Shown in pieces: positions 1-6,309 of a DNA stretch of 10,101 bases. The notes below the pieces were generated by a model. The model saw nothing but the letters and a program-made list of their open reading frames with translations, ran no database searches and was not told the origin of the DNA. The position numbers and the translations under genes were made by a program. Position 1 is the first letter of the stretch. Each line of letters starts with the position of its first letter. This DNA comes from an uncultured Elusimicrobium sp. (GTDB lineage Bacteria > Elusimicrobiota > Elusimicrobia > Elusimicrobiales > Elusimicrobiaceae): contig CALAFB010000084.1 of NCBI GenBank assembly GCA_937891135.1, positions 1 through 10,101 of the forward strand, read 5' to 3'.

Positions 1-6
1 AGGGAG

Positions 7-31
7 ATCCCCGACAACATTCCTCGGGGAT
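7..31. repeat. Palindromic repeat at the pilin 5' end
   Basis: ATCCCCGA (7-14) and TCGGGGAT (24-31) form a perfect 8-bp inverted repeat around a 9-nt loop. It resembles the small REP-like hairpins with ATCCCCG arms that are scattered through many bacterial genomes. Only one copy is in the window, so being dispersed is an inference. The ATG at 30 used for the pilin lies on the right arm. No T-run follows, so it is not a convincing terminator. Confidence 0.6.
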
Positions 32-512
32 GACACCTTTATTTCATCACGGCGGATTCACACTGATTGAATTATTAGTCGTGGTACTCATTATTGGCAT
101 TTTGGCGGCCGTGGCGTTGCCACAATACAATAAAACAGTAGAAGTGAGTGAGGCTAAAATGTTAGCGGCCAATGCGCTGAGTGTTAAAAAAATAGCAAAA
201 GTGTATTATTTGGCTAATGGACACTATGCAATCCAATGGAAAGAATTAGAGGGACTACCAATGGCGGCTCAAATTTCGGGGGATAAGTTATGGGATCATA
301 AAGGAAGACAATATACGCTCACACACGATGGAAAGAGGGTGGCTGTCAATACACAAGGGTATTGGTTTTCACTTGATTTTAGCAATGAAAATAGAGATTA
401 TTGGTATTGTTATCCTAGCAAAACAGAGAAGGGAAAACGAATGTGCCATGCGTTAGGTTGTGCGGAAAATAAATTAGATGATTATTATTGTGCGTTCTTC
501 TGGAAAGGATAA
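30..512 (+). CDS. Type IV pilin-like protein (prepilin N-terminus), start uncertain
   Basis: This 160-residue protein has a class III prepilin signal: Gly9 before Phe10, with Glu14 at mature position +5, then a hydrophobic helix to about residue 30 ending ALPQY. In this family a prepilin peptidase cuts after the Gly, and the helix anchors the subunit in the inner membrane and packs into the filament. The C-terminal half is soluble, with Cys127, 139, 144 and 154; CHALG at 139-143 matches CQQLG in the second pilin (5401-5883). The start is doubtful. The leader from ATG 30 has no Lys or Arg, no Shine-Dalgarno sits at proper spacing, and the frame stays open upstream to base 3. The real start may therefore lie left of the window, making the palindrome part of the leader peptide. 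The gene is visibly more AT-rich than hisS-aspS. Pseudopilin or minor pilin cannot be told apart. No terminator is seen after the stop. Confidence 0.85.
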   Translation: MTPLFHHGGFTLIELLVVVLIIGILAAVALPQYNKTVEVSEAKMLAANALSVKKIAKVYYLANGHYAIQWKELEGLPMAAQISGDKLWDHKGRQYTLTHDGKRVAVNTQGYWFSLDFSNENRDYWYCYPSKTEKGKRMCHALGCAENKLDDYYCAFFWKG

Positions 513-557
513 TTTGATATATATTATTTGAAATGTCCGCTTCTTCCCCAAAAATGC

Positions 558-568
558 TAAAATATACT
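558..568 (+). promoter_or_regulatory. -10 region of hisS, predicted leaderless
   Basis: Two overlapping -10 candidates lie just before the hisS ATG: TAAAAT (558-563), preceded by an extended-10 TG at 555-556, and TATACT (563-568), which ends 5 nt before the ATG at 574. No convincing -35 is seen at normal spacing; TTGAAA at 528-533 is too far. No purine-rich Shine-Dalgarno precedes the start. Transcription would begin at or within a few bases of the ATG. Confidence 0.5.
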
Positions 569-573
569 TATCT

Positions 574-1803
574 ATGGCAAAACTAGTAAGGGGTTTTCGC
601 GATATATTTGAGCCCCAATCCAATCAATTTACGCAGCTGGAAAATTGCGCGCGCGGCGTGTTTTCTACTTACGGGTTTGGCGAACTGCGCCTGCCCACCG
701 TGGAACTCAAAGAACTCTTTGTCAAATCCACCGGCGAAACTACCGATATCGTCCAAAAAGAAATGTACGCCTTTGAAGATGCCGGGCACCGGCAGCTGGC
801 CATCCGCCCCGAGGGAACCCCCGGCGTGGTGCGCGCGTATTTAGAAAATAATTTTGTGCAAAACGCGCCCGTGCAAAAATTCTATTACATAGGCAATATG
901 TTCCGCGCTGAACGCCCCCAAGCCGGACGGTACCGCGAGTTTGAACAAATCGGCGCTGAATACATTGGCAACTCCGCCCCGGCGGCAGATGCCGAAGTAA
1001 TTTTGATGTTAAAAGACATTGTGGCACAGTTTGGGGCGAAAAATTACGTCGTCAAAATTAACAGTTTAGGGTGCGACAAATGCCGCCCGCTCTACCGCCA
1101 AGCACTCATTGATTTTTTGTCCAAAGAAAAAGATACTTTGTGCGAAAACTGCCAAACGCGTTTAGAAAAAAACCCCTTACGCGTACTGGATTGCAAAATA
1201 GACGGGGCCCGCTTTGCCGGGCGCGTGCCGACTCTGCAGCTCTGCCCGGAGTGCCAGGGACATTTTGACACGGTACAAGCGCTCTTAAAAGGGAAAATTG
1301 ATTTTATCGTGGACCCCATGCTCGTGCGCGGGCTGGATTATTATTCGCGCACGGTGTTTGAATTTCAGGCGGGGGACGTCTCCCAAAATGCCATAGCGGC
1401 CGGCGGGCGTTACGATAGCCTTATTAAAAATATGGGCGGCCCGGCTACCCCGGCTATCGGCTGGGCGATGGGTGCGGAACGTGTGATTTTAGCCCGCGGC
1501 GAACAGCCAGCGCAACCGCGCAAAAGCGTGTGCGTGGTGTCCTTAGAAAAACCGTGCAACGAAACCGCTTTTAACATTATGCAGGAACTTCGTGCGGCGG
1601 GCATCCGCACCGAGGGGGGGCTCTTTGATAAAAATGTCAAAGGCCAAATGAAACAGGCCGACCGCTGCCACGCGTCGTACGCGCTGATTTTAGGCGGCGA
1701 CGAACTAGCTAAACAAGCAGCCACCTTAAAAGATTTAACCACCGGCGAACAAAAACACATTCCGTTTGCCGAACTGATAACCGAGGTCAAAAAAGTATTA
1801 TGA
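574..1803 (+). CDS. hisS: Histidyl-tRNA synthetase
   Basis: HisRS is a class II aminoacyl-tRNA synthetase that charges tRNA-His with histidine in the cytoplasm, using ATP. The 409-residue length is normal. Visible signatures are RPEGT (78-82), motif 2 around FRAERPQ (110-116) with Arg111, the histidine-specific segments LVRGLDYY (250-257) and AAGGRYDSL (275-283), and motif 3 GWAMGAER (296-303). The C-terminal anticodon-binding domain runs from about 315 to 409. The central insertion carries Cys pairs CDKC (167-170), CENC (190-193) and CPEC (224-227), plus Cys207. Similar Cys pairs occur in Firmicutes-type HisRS and suggest a zinc-binding knob; metal binding is inferred. The start is at MAKLVRGFRDI, the usual N-terminus. 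The TGA stop overlaps the aspS ATG as ATGA, so the two are co-transcribed and probably translationally coupled. Confidence 0.97.
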   Translation: MAKLVRGFRDIFEPQSNQFTQLENCARGVFSTYGFGELRLPTVELKELFVKSTGETTDIVQKEMYAFEDAGHRQLAIRPEGTPGVVRAYLENNFVQNAPVQKFYYIGNMFRAERPQAGRYREFEQIGAEYIGNSAPAADAEVILMLKDIVAQFGAKNYVVKINSLGCDKCRPLYRQALIDFLSKEKDTLCENCQTRLEKNPLRVLDCKIDGARFAGRVPTLQLCPECQGHFDTVQALLKGKIDFIVDPMLVRGLDYYSRTVFEFQAGDVSQNAIAAGGRYDSLIKNMGGPATPAIGWAMGAERVILARGEQPAQPRKSVCVVSLEKPCNETAFNIMQELRAAGIRTEGGLFDKNVKGQMKQADRCHASYALILGGDELAKQAATLKDLTTGEQKHIPFAELITEVKKVL

Positions 1804-3551
1804 AACGAACCAATTACTGCGGCGATATTACCGCCGAACTGTTAGGAACCAAACAAACGTTGTGCGGGTGGGTGAACTCCTACCGCAACCACGGAGGCGT
1901 GCTGTTTATCAATTTGCGCGACCGTGCGGGCGAATGCCAGGTAGTCATTGAGCCCAGTAGTCCCTTTTTCAAAGAAGCCTCTGCCGTGCGCAACGAGTAT
2001 GTGGTAGAAGTAACCGGCACGGTGCAACGGCGCATTGAAGGGGCCGTCAACAAGCATATGAAAACCGGCGAAATTGAAGTAGTAGCCGAAGATTTTAAAG
2101 TCTTAAATACCTGTGTGCCGCTGCCGTTTGATGTGGATAAATCCCGCGGGGCGTCCGAAGAAATCCGTCTCAAATACCGCTATTTGGATTTGCGCAATCC
2201 CAAAATGTTTGCCAATTTATTGTTACGCCACCGCATTGCACAAGCCGCGCGGCGGTATTTAGACGGTCAAGGATTTATTGAAGTGGAAACCCCGGTTTTA
2301 ACGCGCTCTACGCCCGAAGGCGCGCGCGATTATTTAGTGCCGTCCCGCGTGCACCATGGGCAGTTTTACGCGCTGCCGCAAAGCCCGCAGATGTTCAAAC
2401 AAACCTTAATGGCTAGCGGCATTGACCGCTATTTCCAACTGGCGCGGTGTTTCCGTGACGAGGACTTGCGCGCTGACCGCCAGCCCGAACATACGCAAAT
2501 TGATATGGAAATGTCTTTTGTAACCATTGACGACATTCACCATATTGTAGAAGGGCTTATGAAAGAAATTTTTAAGACGGCGGGCAAAGAGTTGCAAACG
2601 CCGTTTATCAAACTGCCATTTAGCGAGGCGATGGAAAAATACGGTTCCGATAAGCCGGATTTGCGCTACAGTTTAGAGCTTAAAAATGCGTCTAATGTAT
2701 TTGCCCACACGGGTTTTAAAGTATTTGCCGACGTGTTAGCTGCCAAAGGGGCTATTTATGCGTTGCGCGGCGAAAAAGGCGCGGCGTATTCGCGCGGGCA
2801 AATGGATAAGTTAACCGAATTGGTCAAAAAGAACGGCGCCAAGGGGCTCGTGTGGCTCAAGGTAAAGGACGGTAACGTGGAAGGCCCGTCTGCCAAGTTT
2901 TTCACGCCGGAAGAATTAACGGCGGTCAAAAATTTAGTGGGCGCGCAGGACGGAGACGCGGTGTTTATCGGCAGCGACGCAAACGTGCGCACGTGCCAAA
3001 ACTTTATGGGCGCGCTACGCAAAGAGCTCGTCAAAGAACTGCCGCAGGAAAAAGAATGGGCATTCGCGTGGATTACCAATTTCCCGCTGTTAGAGTTTAT
3101 CCCCGAAGAAAACCGCTGGGACGCGGCGCATAACCCGTTTACCGCGCCGGTGGAAGAAGATTTGCCCAATTTGGAGAAGGACCCGGGCTCCGTGCGTTCG
3201 TATCAGTTTGATTTGGTGCTAAACGGCAACGAGCTGGCGTCCGGCTCCGTGCGTAACTGCCACCGCGACGTGCAAGAACGCATTTTGGCTCTTATGAAAC
3301 ATTCCAAAGAAGAATCCGCCCGGCGCTTTGGTATGCTGTTAAACGCGCTGGAAGCCGGCGCCCCGCCACACGGCGGAATTGGCCTGGGCTTGGACCGCAT
3401 TACCGCGCTACTGGCCGGGGAAGAATCCATCCGCGAAGTGATTGCGTTCCCCAAAACGGCGCAAGCGGTGTGCCCGCTGACAGAGTCGCCCAACACGGTG
3501 GACGAGCAGCAGCTTACGGACTTAGGAATTACCCTACTCAAAGAAGATTAA
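1800..3551 (+). CDS. aspS: Aspartyl-tRNA synthetase, probably non-discriminating
   Basis: This 583-residue bacterial-type AspRS (E. coli has 590) charges tRNA-Asp. An N-terminal OB-fold anticodon-binding domain covers about 1-105. The class II catalytic core follows, with motif 2 FRDEDLR at 218-224 and motif 3 GLGLDR at 528-533. The bacterial GAD insertion lies between them. In the anticodon domain, His31 in the NHGG segment and Gly81 in IEGAVN match the residues (His31, Gly83 in Pseudomonas aeruginosa) linked to non-discriminating AspRS. Such enzymes also make Asp-tRNA-Asn, which the GatCAB amidotransferase then converts. That specificity is inferred; no gat genes are in the window. The gene overlaps hisS by 4 bp (ATGA) with no good Shine-Dalgarno of its own, and a hairpin terminator begins 3 bp after the stop. 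Confidence 0.97.
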   Translation: MKRTNYCGDITAELLGTKQTLCGWVNSYRNHGGVLFINLRDRAGECQVVIEPSSPFFKEASAVRNEYVVEVTGTVQRRIEGAVNKHMKTGEIEVVAEDFKVLNTCVPLPFDVDKSRGASEEIRLKYRYLDLRNPKMFANLLLRHRIAQAARRYLDGQGFIEVETPVLTRSTPEGARDYLVPSRVHHGQFYALPQSPQMFKQTLMASGIDRYFQLARCFRDEDLRADRQPEHTQIDMEMSFVTIDDIHHIVEGLMKEIFKTAGKELQTPFIKLPFSEAMEKYGSDKPDLRYSLELKNASNVFAHTGFKVFADVLAAKGAIYALRGEKGAAYSRGQMDKLTELVKKNGAKGLVWLKVKDGNVEGPSAKFFTPEELTAVKNLVGAQDGDAVFIGSDANVRTCQNFMGALRKELVKELPQEKEWAFAWITNFPLLEFIPEENRWDAAHNPFTAPVEEDLPNLEKDPGSVRSYQFDLVLNGNELASGSVRNCHRDVQERILALMKHSKEESARRFGMLLNALEAGAPPHGGIGLGLDRITALLAGEESIREVIAFPKTAQAVCPLTESPNTVDEQQLTDLGITLLKED

Positions 3552-3554
3552 GAC

Positions 3555-3581
3555 ACACCCCGCCCCCCGGCGGGGTGTTTT
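3555..3581 (+). terminator. Rho-independent terminator of hisS-aspS
   Basis: ACACCCCGCC (3555-3564) pairs perfectly with GGCGGGGTGT (3569-3578) around a CCCC loop. TTTT (3578-3581) follows. The stem is a strong 10-bp GC-rich one, but the T-tract is short. Confidence 0.88.
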
Positions 3582-3612
3582 AGGGCCTAGGGGGGCTTAG
3601 GTCTTTGGACCC

Positions 3613-3641
3613 TCGAAAAATAAACTAAAGTCCGCTACACT
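3613..3641 (+). promoter_or_regulatory. Promoter of the 3648 gene, predicted leaderless
   Basis: TCGAAA (3613-3618) resembles a -35 box (4 of 6 matches to TTGACA). A 17-nt spacer follows, then TACACT (3636-3641), a 5 of 6 match to TATAAT. Only 6 nt separate this -10 from the ATG at 3648, so the mRNA would start at or next to the start codon. No Shine-Dalgarno is present. Confidence 0.55.
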
Positions 3642-3647
3642 ACAAGT

Positions 3648-5306
3648 ATGCAAGAAAAGTCTCATACGAAAAAAATTTTAACTATACTCGCCGTGTTGAT
3701 TATCTTGGCGGCGCTGGGACGCGTGTTGACGTATCAGCCGGGCAAGCGCGCTGCCGTACCTGTTGCGCCTAAATCTCCGGCGGGGGAAAATGCACAAACC
3801 GAATTACTGCCCGCGCAACCGTCCTCTAAATATACGGAACTAATTGGCCCGGCAGACCCGGTTAAAACTTCGCGTGCGGCGGCTGTGCCCGTCGGAACTC
3901 AGCTCATAGCTTCGTCCCAAAATCCCGCTTTGATGACAGCACCGCAACCCTATTTGCCCGCGGCTTCCTCGCAAACTGCACCAACTTCCCGCAAGCCCTA
4001 TCCGGGCCGTCGGTATGGGACGGGTAATAATCGCGTAGTCAGCACCAATTTTTACGCACCGGACCGCGGTATGCAAACGGCGCAATCCGCTGTCCCGTCG
4101 TCCATTCGTGCCACGTACACAAGCGGCCCGTCGGTTTCATTCGGAAACAGCACGGCGGTGCAAGAGGAACGCGCCGCACGGATGTTGGCTCCGTTCTCGC
4201 GTGCCAGCCGCCAAGACCAAGACCGCCGCAACGCCCAATGGGCCAAACTTTCAGCGGCTATTGACCGGGCTGTTTTGCAGGCGTTAATGCCTAAGAGTAA
4301 AAAAGAAGCACTTCTTGAAAAATACGCCCCAACGCCCGCTGCCGTAGCCGCAGACCCGGCGATACAATCCTCCGGCTTGACGGGCGTGTTTGCTCCGGTA
4401 GGCCAAGCCCTCGCCGCGCAAAAGCAAGAGATGATGAAAAATTTTGCATCCTCTTTCGGCGGCAATGCCGCGCAACAGGCCGGCCGTTTGATGGATTCGT
4501 TTGCCAGCGAATTGGGTGCTGCGTTAAATACGCCCGGCCTTACGCAAGCGCAAGCTTCCCAGCGCGTGAAAGAAATTTCTAAAAAATACCAAGACAAAAT
4601 GAATGACTTGGCTAATAAAAACCAGTACGATAAATTTGTGGCCGACCGATTAGCGCAAGACAACCAACAAAAAGATGCGTTGCATAATTTGTACCCGGAC
4701 GGCGATCTGTCCGCGCAAATTAACCAGTACATTGATACAGCTAGTCAACAGGTGCAGGAGTTAATGAAACGCACGGATTTATCGCCGCAGGAACAATCGG
4801 CGCAGTACGTGCAAATCGAGCAGGACAAACGCTCCCATATCATAGATGCCATTTCGCAAAGCGGGCAATCGCTAAACCCGTTTTATCAGTGGGAAAACAA
4901 ACAAACCGAGGAAGAGTTAGCCAAACTCAAAGAAAAAATTGAAAACGGCGAAGTGGAAAGCGTCGCGCGCGCCGCCACGACTACAGACATCAGTACCCTA
5001 GAAGCACATTTTAAAGACTGGAAGAAAAAGGTGGAGGACAACGCCGCGAAAGATCCCATCTACGGAAAGCAAGTTTTTGAGACAGAAAATGCAATTTTGG
5101 ATAAATATAAAGAACAGTTTGACAAGTTATACGCTGAGGAGCTTGCGCCGGATGAGAGGAAAGACCGAGCCAATAAACTTATAGGCGACCTCAACCGGGA
5201 GCTCATTCAAGAACGCATGGACCTGGTGGAACGTATGGACATCCCCGACGAGCAAAAACAGCAGGCATTAGAAGAACTCCGCCAGCGGTATAACAATATT
5301 AAATAA
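3648..5306 (+). CDS. Membrane-anchored Pro/Ala-rich and helical protein, unknown function
   Basis: I recognise no domain in this 552-residue protein. A short basic N-terminus (KK at 8-9) precedes one hydrophobic segment (about 10-24), so it is probably anchored in the inner membrane with the rest outside the cytoplasm. Residues about 30-170 are rich in Pro, Ala, Ser, Thr and Gln and look disordered, like a linker through the envelope. From about 172 to the end the protein is charged, Gln-rich and predicted helical or coiled-coil. A loose unit (Pro or Ser-Pro, acidic/Gln cluster, then a helix with spaced Ala, Leu and Arg) recurs near 296-317, 376-395, 496-518 and 529-549. The overall plan (anchor, linker, helical repeats) recalls lipase-type steric chaperones, but the RxxFDY motif of that family is absent, so I do not assign it. 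The gene stands alone, after the aspS terminator and convergent with a pilin gene. Start ATG 3648 is supported by the promoter 6 nt upstream. Confidence 0.8.
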   Translation: MQEKSHTKKILTILAVLIILAALGRVLTYQPGKRAAVPVAPKSPAGENAQTELLPAQPSSKYTELIGPADPVKTSRAAAVPVGTQLIASSQNPALMTAPQPYLPAASSQTAPTSRKPYPGRRYGTGNNRVVSTNFYAPDRGMQTAQSAVPSSIRATYTSGPSVSFGNSTAVQEERAARMLAPFSRASRQDQDRRNAQWAKLSAAIDRAVLQALMPKSKKEALLEKYAPTPAAVAADPAIQSSGLTGVFAPVGQALAAQKQEMMKNFASSFGGNAAQQAGRLMDSFASELGAALNTPGLTQAQASQRVKEISKKYQDKMNDLANKNQYDKFVADRLAQDNQQKDALHNLYPDGDLSAQINQYIDTASQQVQELMKRTDLSPQEQSAQYVQIEQDKRSHIIDAISQSGQSLNPFYQWENKQTEEELAKLKEKIENGEVESVARAATTTDISTLEAHFKDWKKKVEDNAAKDPIYGKQVFETENAILDKYKEQFDKLYAEELAPDERKDRANKLIGDLNRELIQERMDLVERMDIPDEQKQQALEELRQRYNNIK

Positions 5307-5307
5307 G

Positions 5308-5347
5308 AGCATCCCCAAGTTTTGCAGATGTCAAAATCAGGGATGCT
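5308..5347. terminator. Hairpin between convergent genes, probable bidirectional terminator
   Basis: AGCATCCC (5308-5315) pairs with GGGATGCT (5340-5347), and inside it TTTTG (5320-5324) pairs with CAAAA (5332-5336). It starts 2 bp after the 3648 gene's stop. The T-tracts are weak: GGATTTAATT follows on the plus strand and CTTATTTAAT on the minus strand. The rest of the gap to 5400 shows nothing else. Confidence 0.55.
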
Positions 5348-5400
5348 GGATTTAATTATGTGGCTAAACCATTAGCAAGACCAACGAATAATACGTAAAA

Positions 5401-5883
5401 TTACGGCAGTTCGTACACATAGTCGTATCCTTCTATTAACGTACCTAATTGTTGGCACGTTTTGTGTGCCGTTGTATCATAGGCCGCGCACCACCACTTA
5501 CCGGTCAAAGGACTGGTTTTCATATTGGGGCTGGTATATTCAATTATAAAATCCCCAAAATTGGTCATTTTTGGGGTGGCGTAAGCCGACATGCCTGTTG
5601 CATCCACTTCGTCCCATTCAAACACCCAATTTTCGGTTTCAGTGGGAACGCTGATGTCTAGTTCATCTAGCGGGGGAGTTTCAACTCTCCCTGTTTGTGC
5701 CAACCATACATCCCCGGCGGTTACCATGGCTTTGACTACTATTTTAGCCTCTGCTACGCGTGCTTTTAATACAGCCTTTTGGTATTGCGGCAACGCGATG
5801 GCGGCCAAAATACCAATGATAAGTACTACTACTAGGAGTTCAATTAACGTGAACCCGGTTGTTTTTAACTTTTTGCTCTTCAT
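5401..5883 (-). CDS. Type IV pilin-like protein (prepilin)
   Basis: This 160-residue prepilin has a classic short basic leader (four Lys in the first seven residues) ending at Gly10, with Phe11 as the mature first residue and Glu15 at +5. The hydrophobic helix runs to about residue 31 and ends ALPQYQKAV. The soluble domain ends with WWC (Cys132) and TCQQLG (Cys143), a likely disulfide-bounded loop shared in pattern with the pilin at 30-512. The product should be an inner-membrane pre-subunit processed by a prepilin peptidase and assembled into a type IV pilus or type II-like pseudopilus. No assembly ATPase, platform or peptidase gene is in the window. Start ATG (5883) follows a good AGGAG at 5890-5894. 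The mRNA is predicted to have a structured leader of about 250 nt (see 5884-6136), unusual beside the leaderless neighbours. Confidence 0.92.
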   Translation of the reverse strand: MKSKKLKTTGFTLIELLVVVLIIGILAAIALPQYQKAVLKARVAEAKIVVKAMVTAGDVWLAQTGRVETPPLDELDISVPTETENWVFEWDEVDATGMSAYATPKMTNFGDFIIEYTSPNMKTSPLTGKWWCAAYDTTAHKTCQQLGTLIEGYDYVYELP

Positions 5884-6136
5884 AAGAGTTCTCCTATTTA
5901 TGATGTCAATTTACCTAGTTGAGAGAACCCTCGCCAAAACGGCTACGTATTGCAAAGGATTAGCAAGCCTCACAACAAATAGCCGTAGTGAACCACCTAA
6001 AGTGATAAACATTCGGCACAAGCGCGTGGGTTTCGAAGGTCCACGAGCTTGCGCCTGATTAGGCTATTTTCGGATTGCTAATCAACTTTTACAAGTTCTC
6101 CGTTTCTTAAACGGTTCCAAAAACAGATAAAATTGT
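5884..6136 (-). promoter_or_regulatory. Long structured 5' leader of the minus-strand pilin
   Basis: This stretch is non-coding and holds nested inverted repeats. GAGAAC (5923-5928) pairs with GTTCTC (6095-6100). GATTAGCAA (5958-5966) pairs perfectly with TTGCTAATC (6075-6083). AAATAGCC (5977-5984) pairs perfectly with GGCTATTT (6062-6069). A terminal hairpin joins 6015-6029 and 6041-6055, with 13 of 15 pairs and an 11-nt loop containing TTCGAA. Two alternative pairings are visible. ACGGCTA (5939-5945) can pair with TAGCCGT (5980-5986), which competes with the third helix. On the minus-strand RNA, the GUUCUC arm (5923-5928) can also pair with GAGAAC at the Shine-Dalgarno (5888-5893). Small hairpins lie at 6084-6097 and 6100-6114. 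I recognise no riboswitch class. A separate small RNA, on either strand, is the alternative. Confidence 0.55.
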
Positions 6137-6142
6137 AACCAT

Positions 6143-6171
6143 AGTATAATAAAAATAGGAGATGCTTTCAA
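6143..6171 (-). promoter_or_regulatory. Minus-strand promoter for the pilin leader
   Basis: Read on the minus strand, TTGAAA (6171-6166) is followed by a 17-nt spacer and TATACT (6148-6143). Each box matches the sigma-70-type consensus at 5 of 6 bases with ideal spacing, the best-formed promoter in the window. Its predicted start near 6136 would give a leader of about 250 nt before the pilin ATG at 5883. Its -10 overlaps the plus-strand -10 at 6145-6150. Confidence 0.6.
6145..6150 (+). promoter_or_regulatory. -10 box for the 6310 gene leader
   Basis: A perfect TATAAT sits on the plus strand. A start about 7 nt downstream (near 6157) would place the 5' end of the RNA exactly at the first strand of the closing helix of the structured leader (6158-6265). 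No good -35 is seen at 16-18 nt upstream, so an activator may be needed or the box may be weak. It overlaps the opposing pilin -10. Confidence 0.5.
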
Positions 6172-6309
6172 GGGAAAAGCACTAAATTCTCGTCTATTTT
6201 AATGAGATGTAGTAGGTCTAAAGACTAATTGCATCTAGGCCCTTTGGCCCTATCGTAGTATCTCCGTAAAAAGGTATCATATATCTAACAATTATAAAAG
6301 GAGAATAGA
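6157..6309 (+). promoter_or_regulatory. Riboswitch-like structured 5' leader of the 6310 gene
   Basis: The predicted RNA folds as a closed multi-branch structure. P1 is GGAGATGC (6158-6165) with GTATCTCC (6258-6265), 8 pairs including one G-U. Inside are hairpins GCTTT/AAAGC (6164-6168 with 6176-6180, sharing two bases with P1), GATGTAGT/ATTGCATC (6206-6213 with 6228-6235, extended by GGTC/GACT inside), and GGCC/GGCC (6238-6241 with 6246-6249). The Shine-Dalgarno AAAGGAG (6297-6303) lies 6 nt before ATG 6310. The TCTCC of P1's 3' strand (6261-6265) can alternatively pair with GGAGA (6300-6304) at that site. P1 formation would therefore free the ribosome site and P1 opening would mask it. I recognise no known aptamer consensus, so any ligand is unknown. 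Confidence 0.5.

Noticed and set aside
574..3551. Several antisense ORFs of 60-137 codons inside hisS and aspS
   Set aside because: They have no start signals, no recognisable domains, and they shadow strongly conserved coding sequence.
6024..6046. tRNA- or tmRNA-like T-arm (TTCGAAG loop in the terminal hairpin)
   Set aside because: No matching acceptor, D-arm, anticodon arm or CCA is present, and the stem continues to 15 positions, unlike a T-arm.
5591..6058. Plus-strand ORF of 155 codons over the pilin 5' half and its leader
   Set aside because: It is antisense to a clear pilin gene, has no ribosome site or promoter, and its composition is an echo of the pilin codons.
5958..6083. A MITE or insertion element bounded by GATTAGCAA/TTGCTAATC
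   Set aside because: No target-site duplication flanks the repeats, there is no transposase, and the further nested helices fit an RNA structure better.
5923..6100. 6S RNA on the plus strand
   Set aside because: The rod with one large asymmetric bubble is suggestive, but I see no conserved 6S sequence. A strong minus-strand promoter reads into the element and the closing arm pairs with the pilin Shine-Dalgarno.
6162..6185. Short leader peptide starting at ATG 6162 (7 codons)
   Set aside because: The purine run directly abuts the ATG, too close for ribosome binding, and the codons show no attenuation-type bias.
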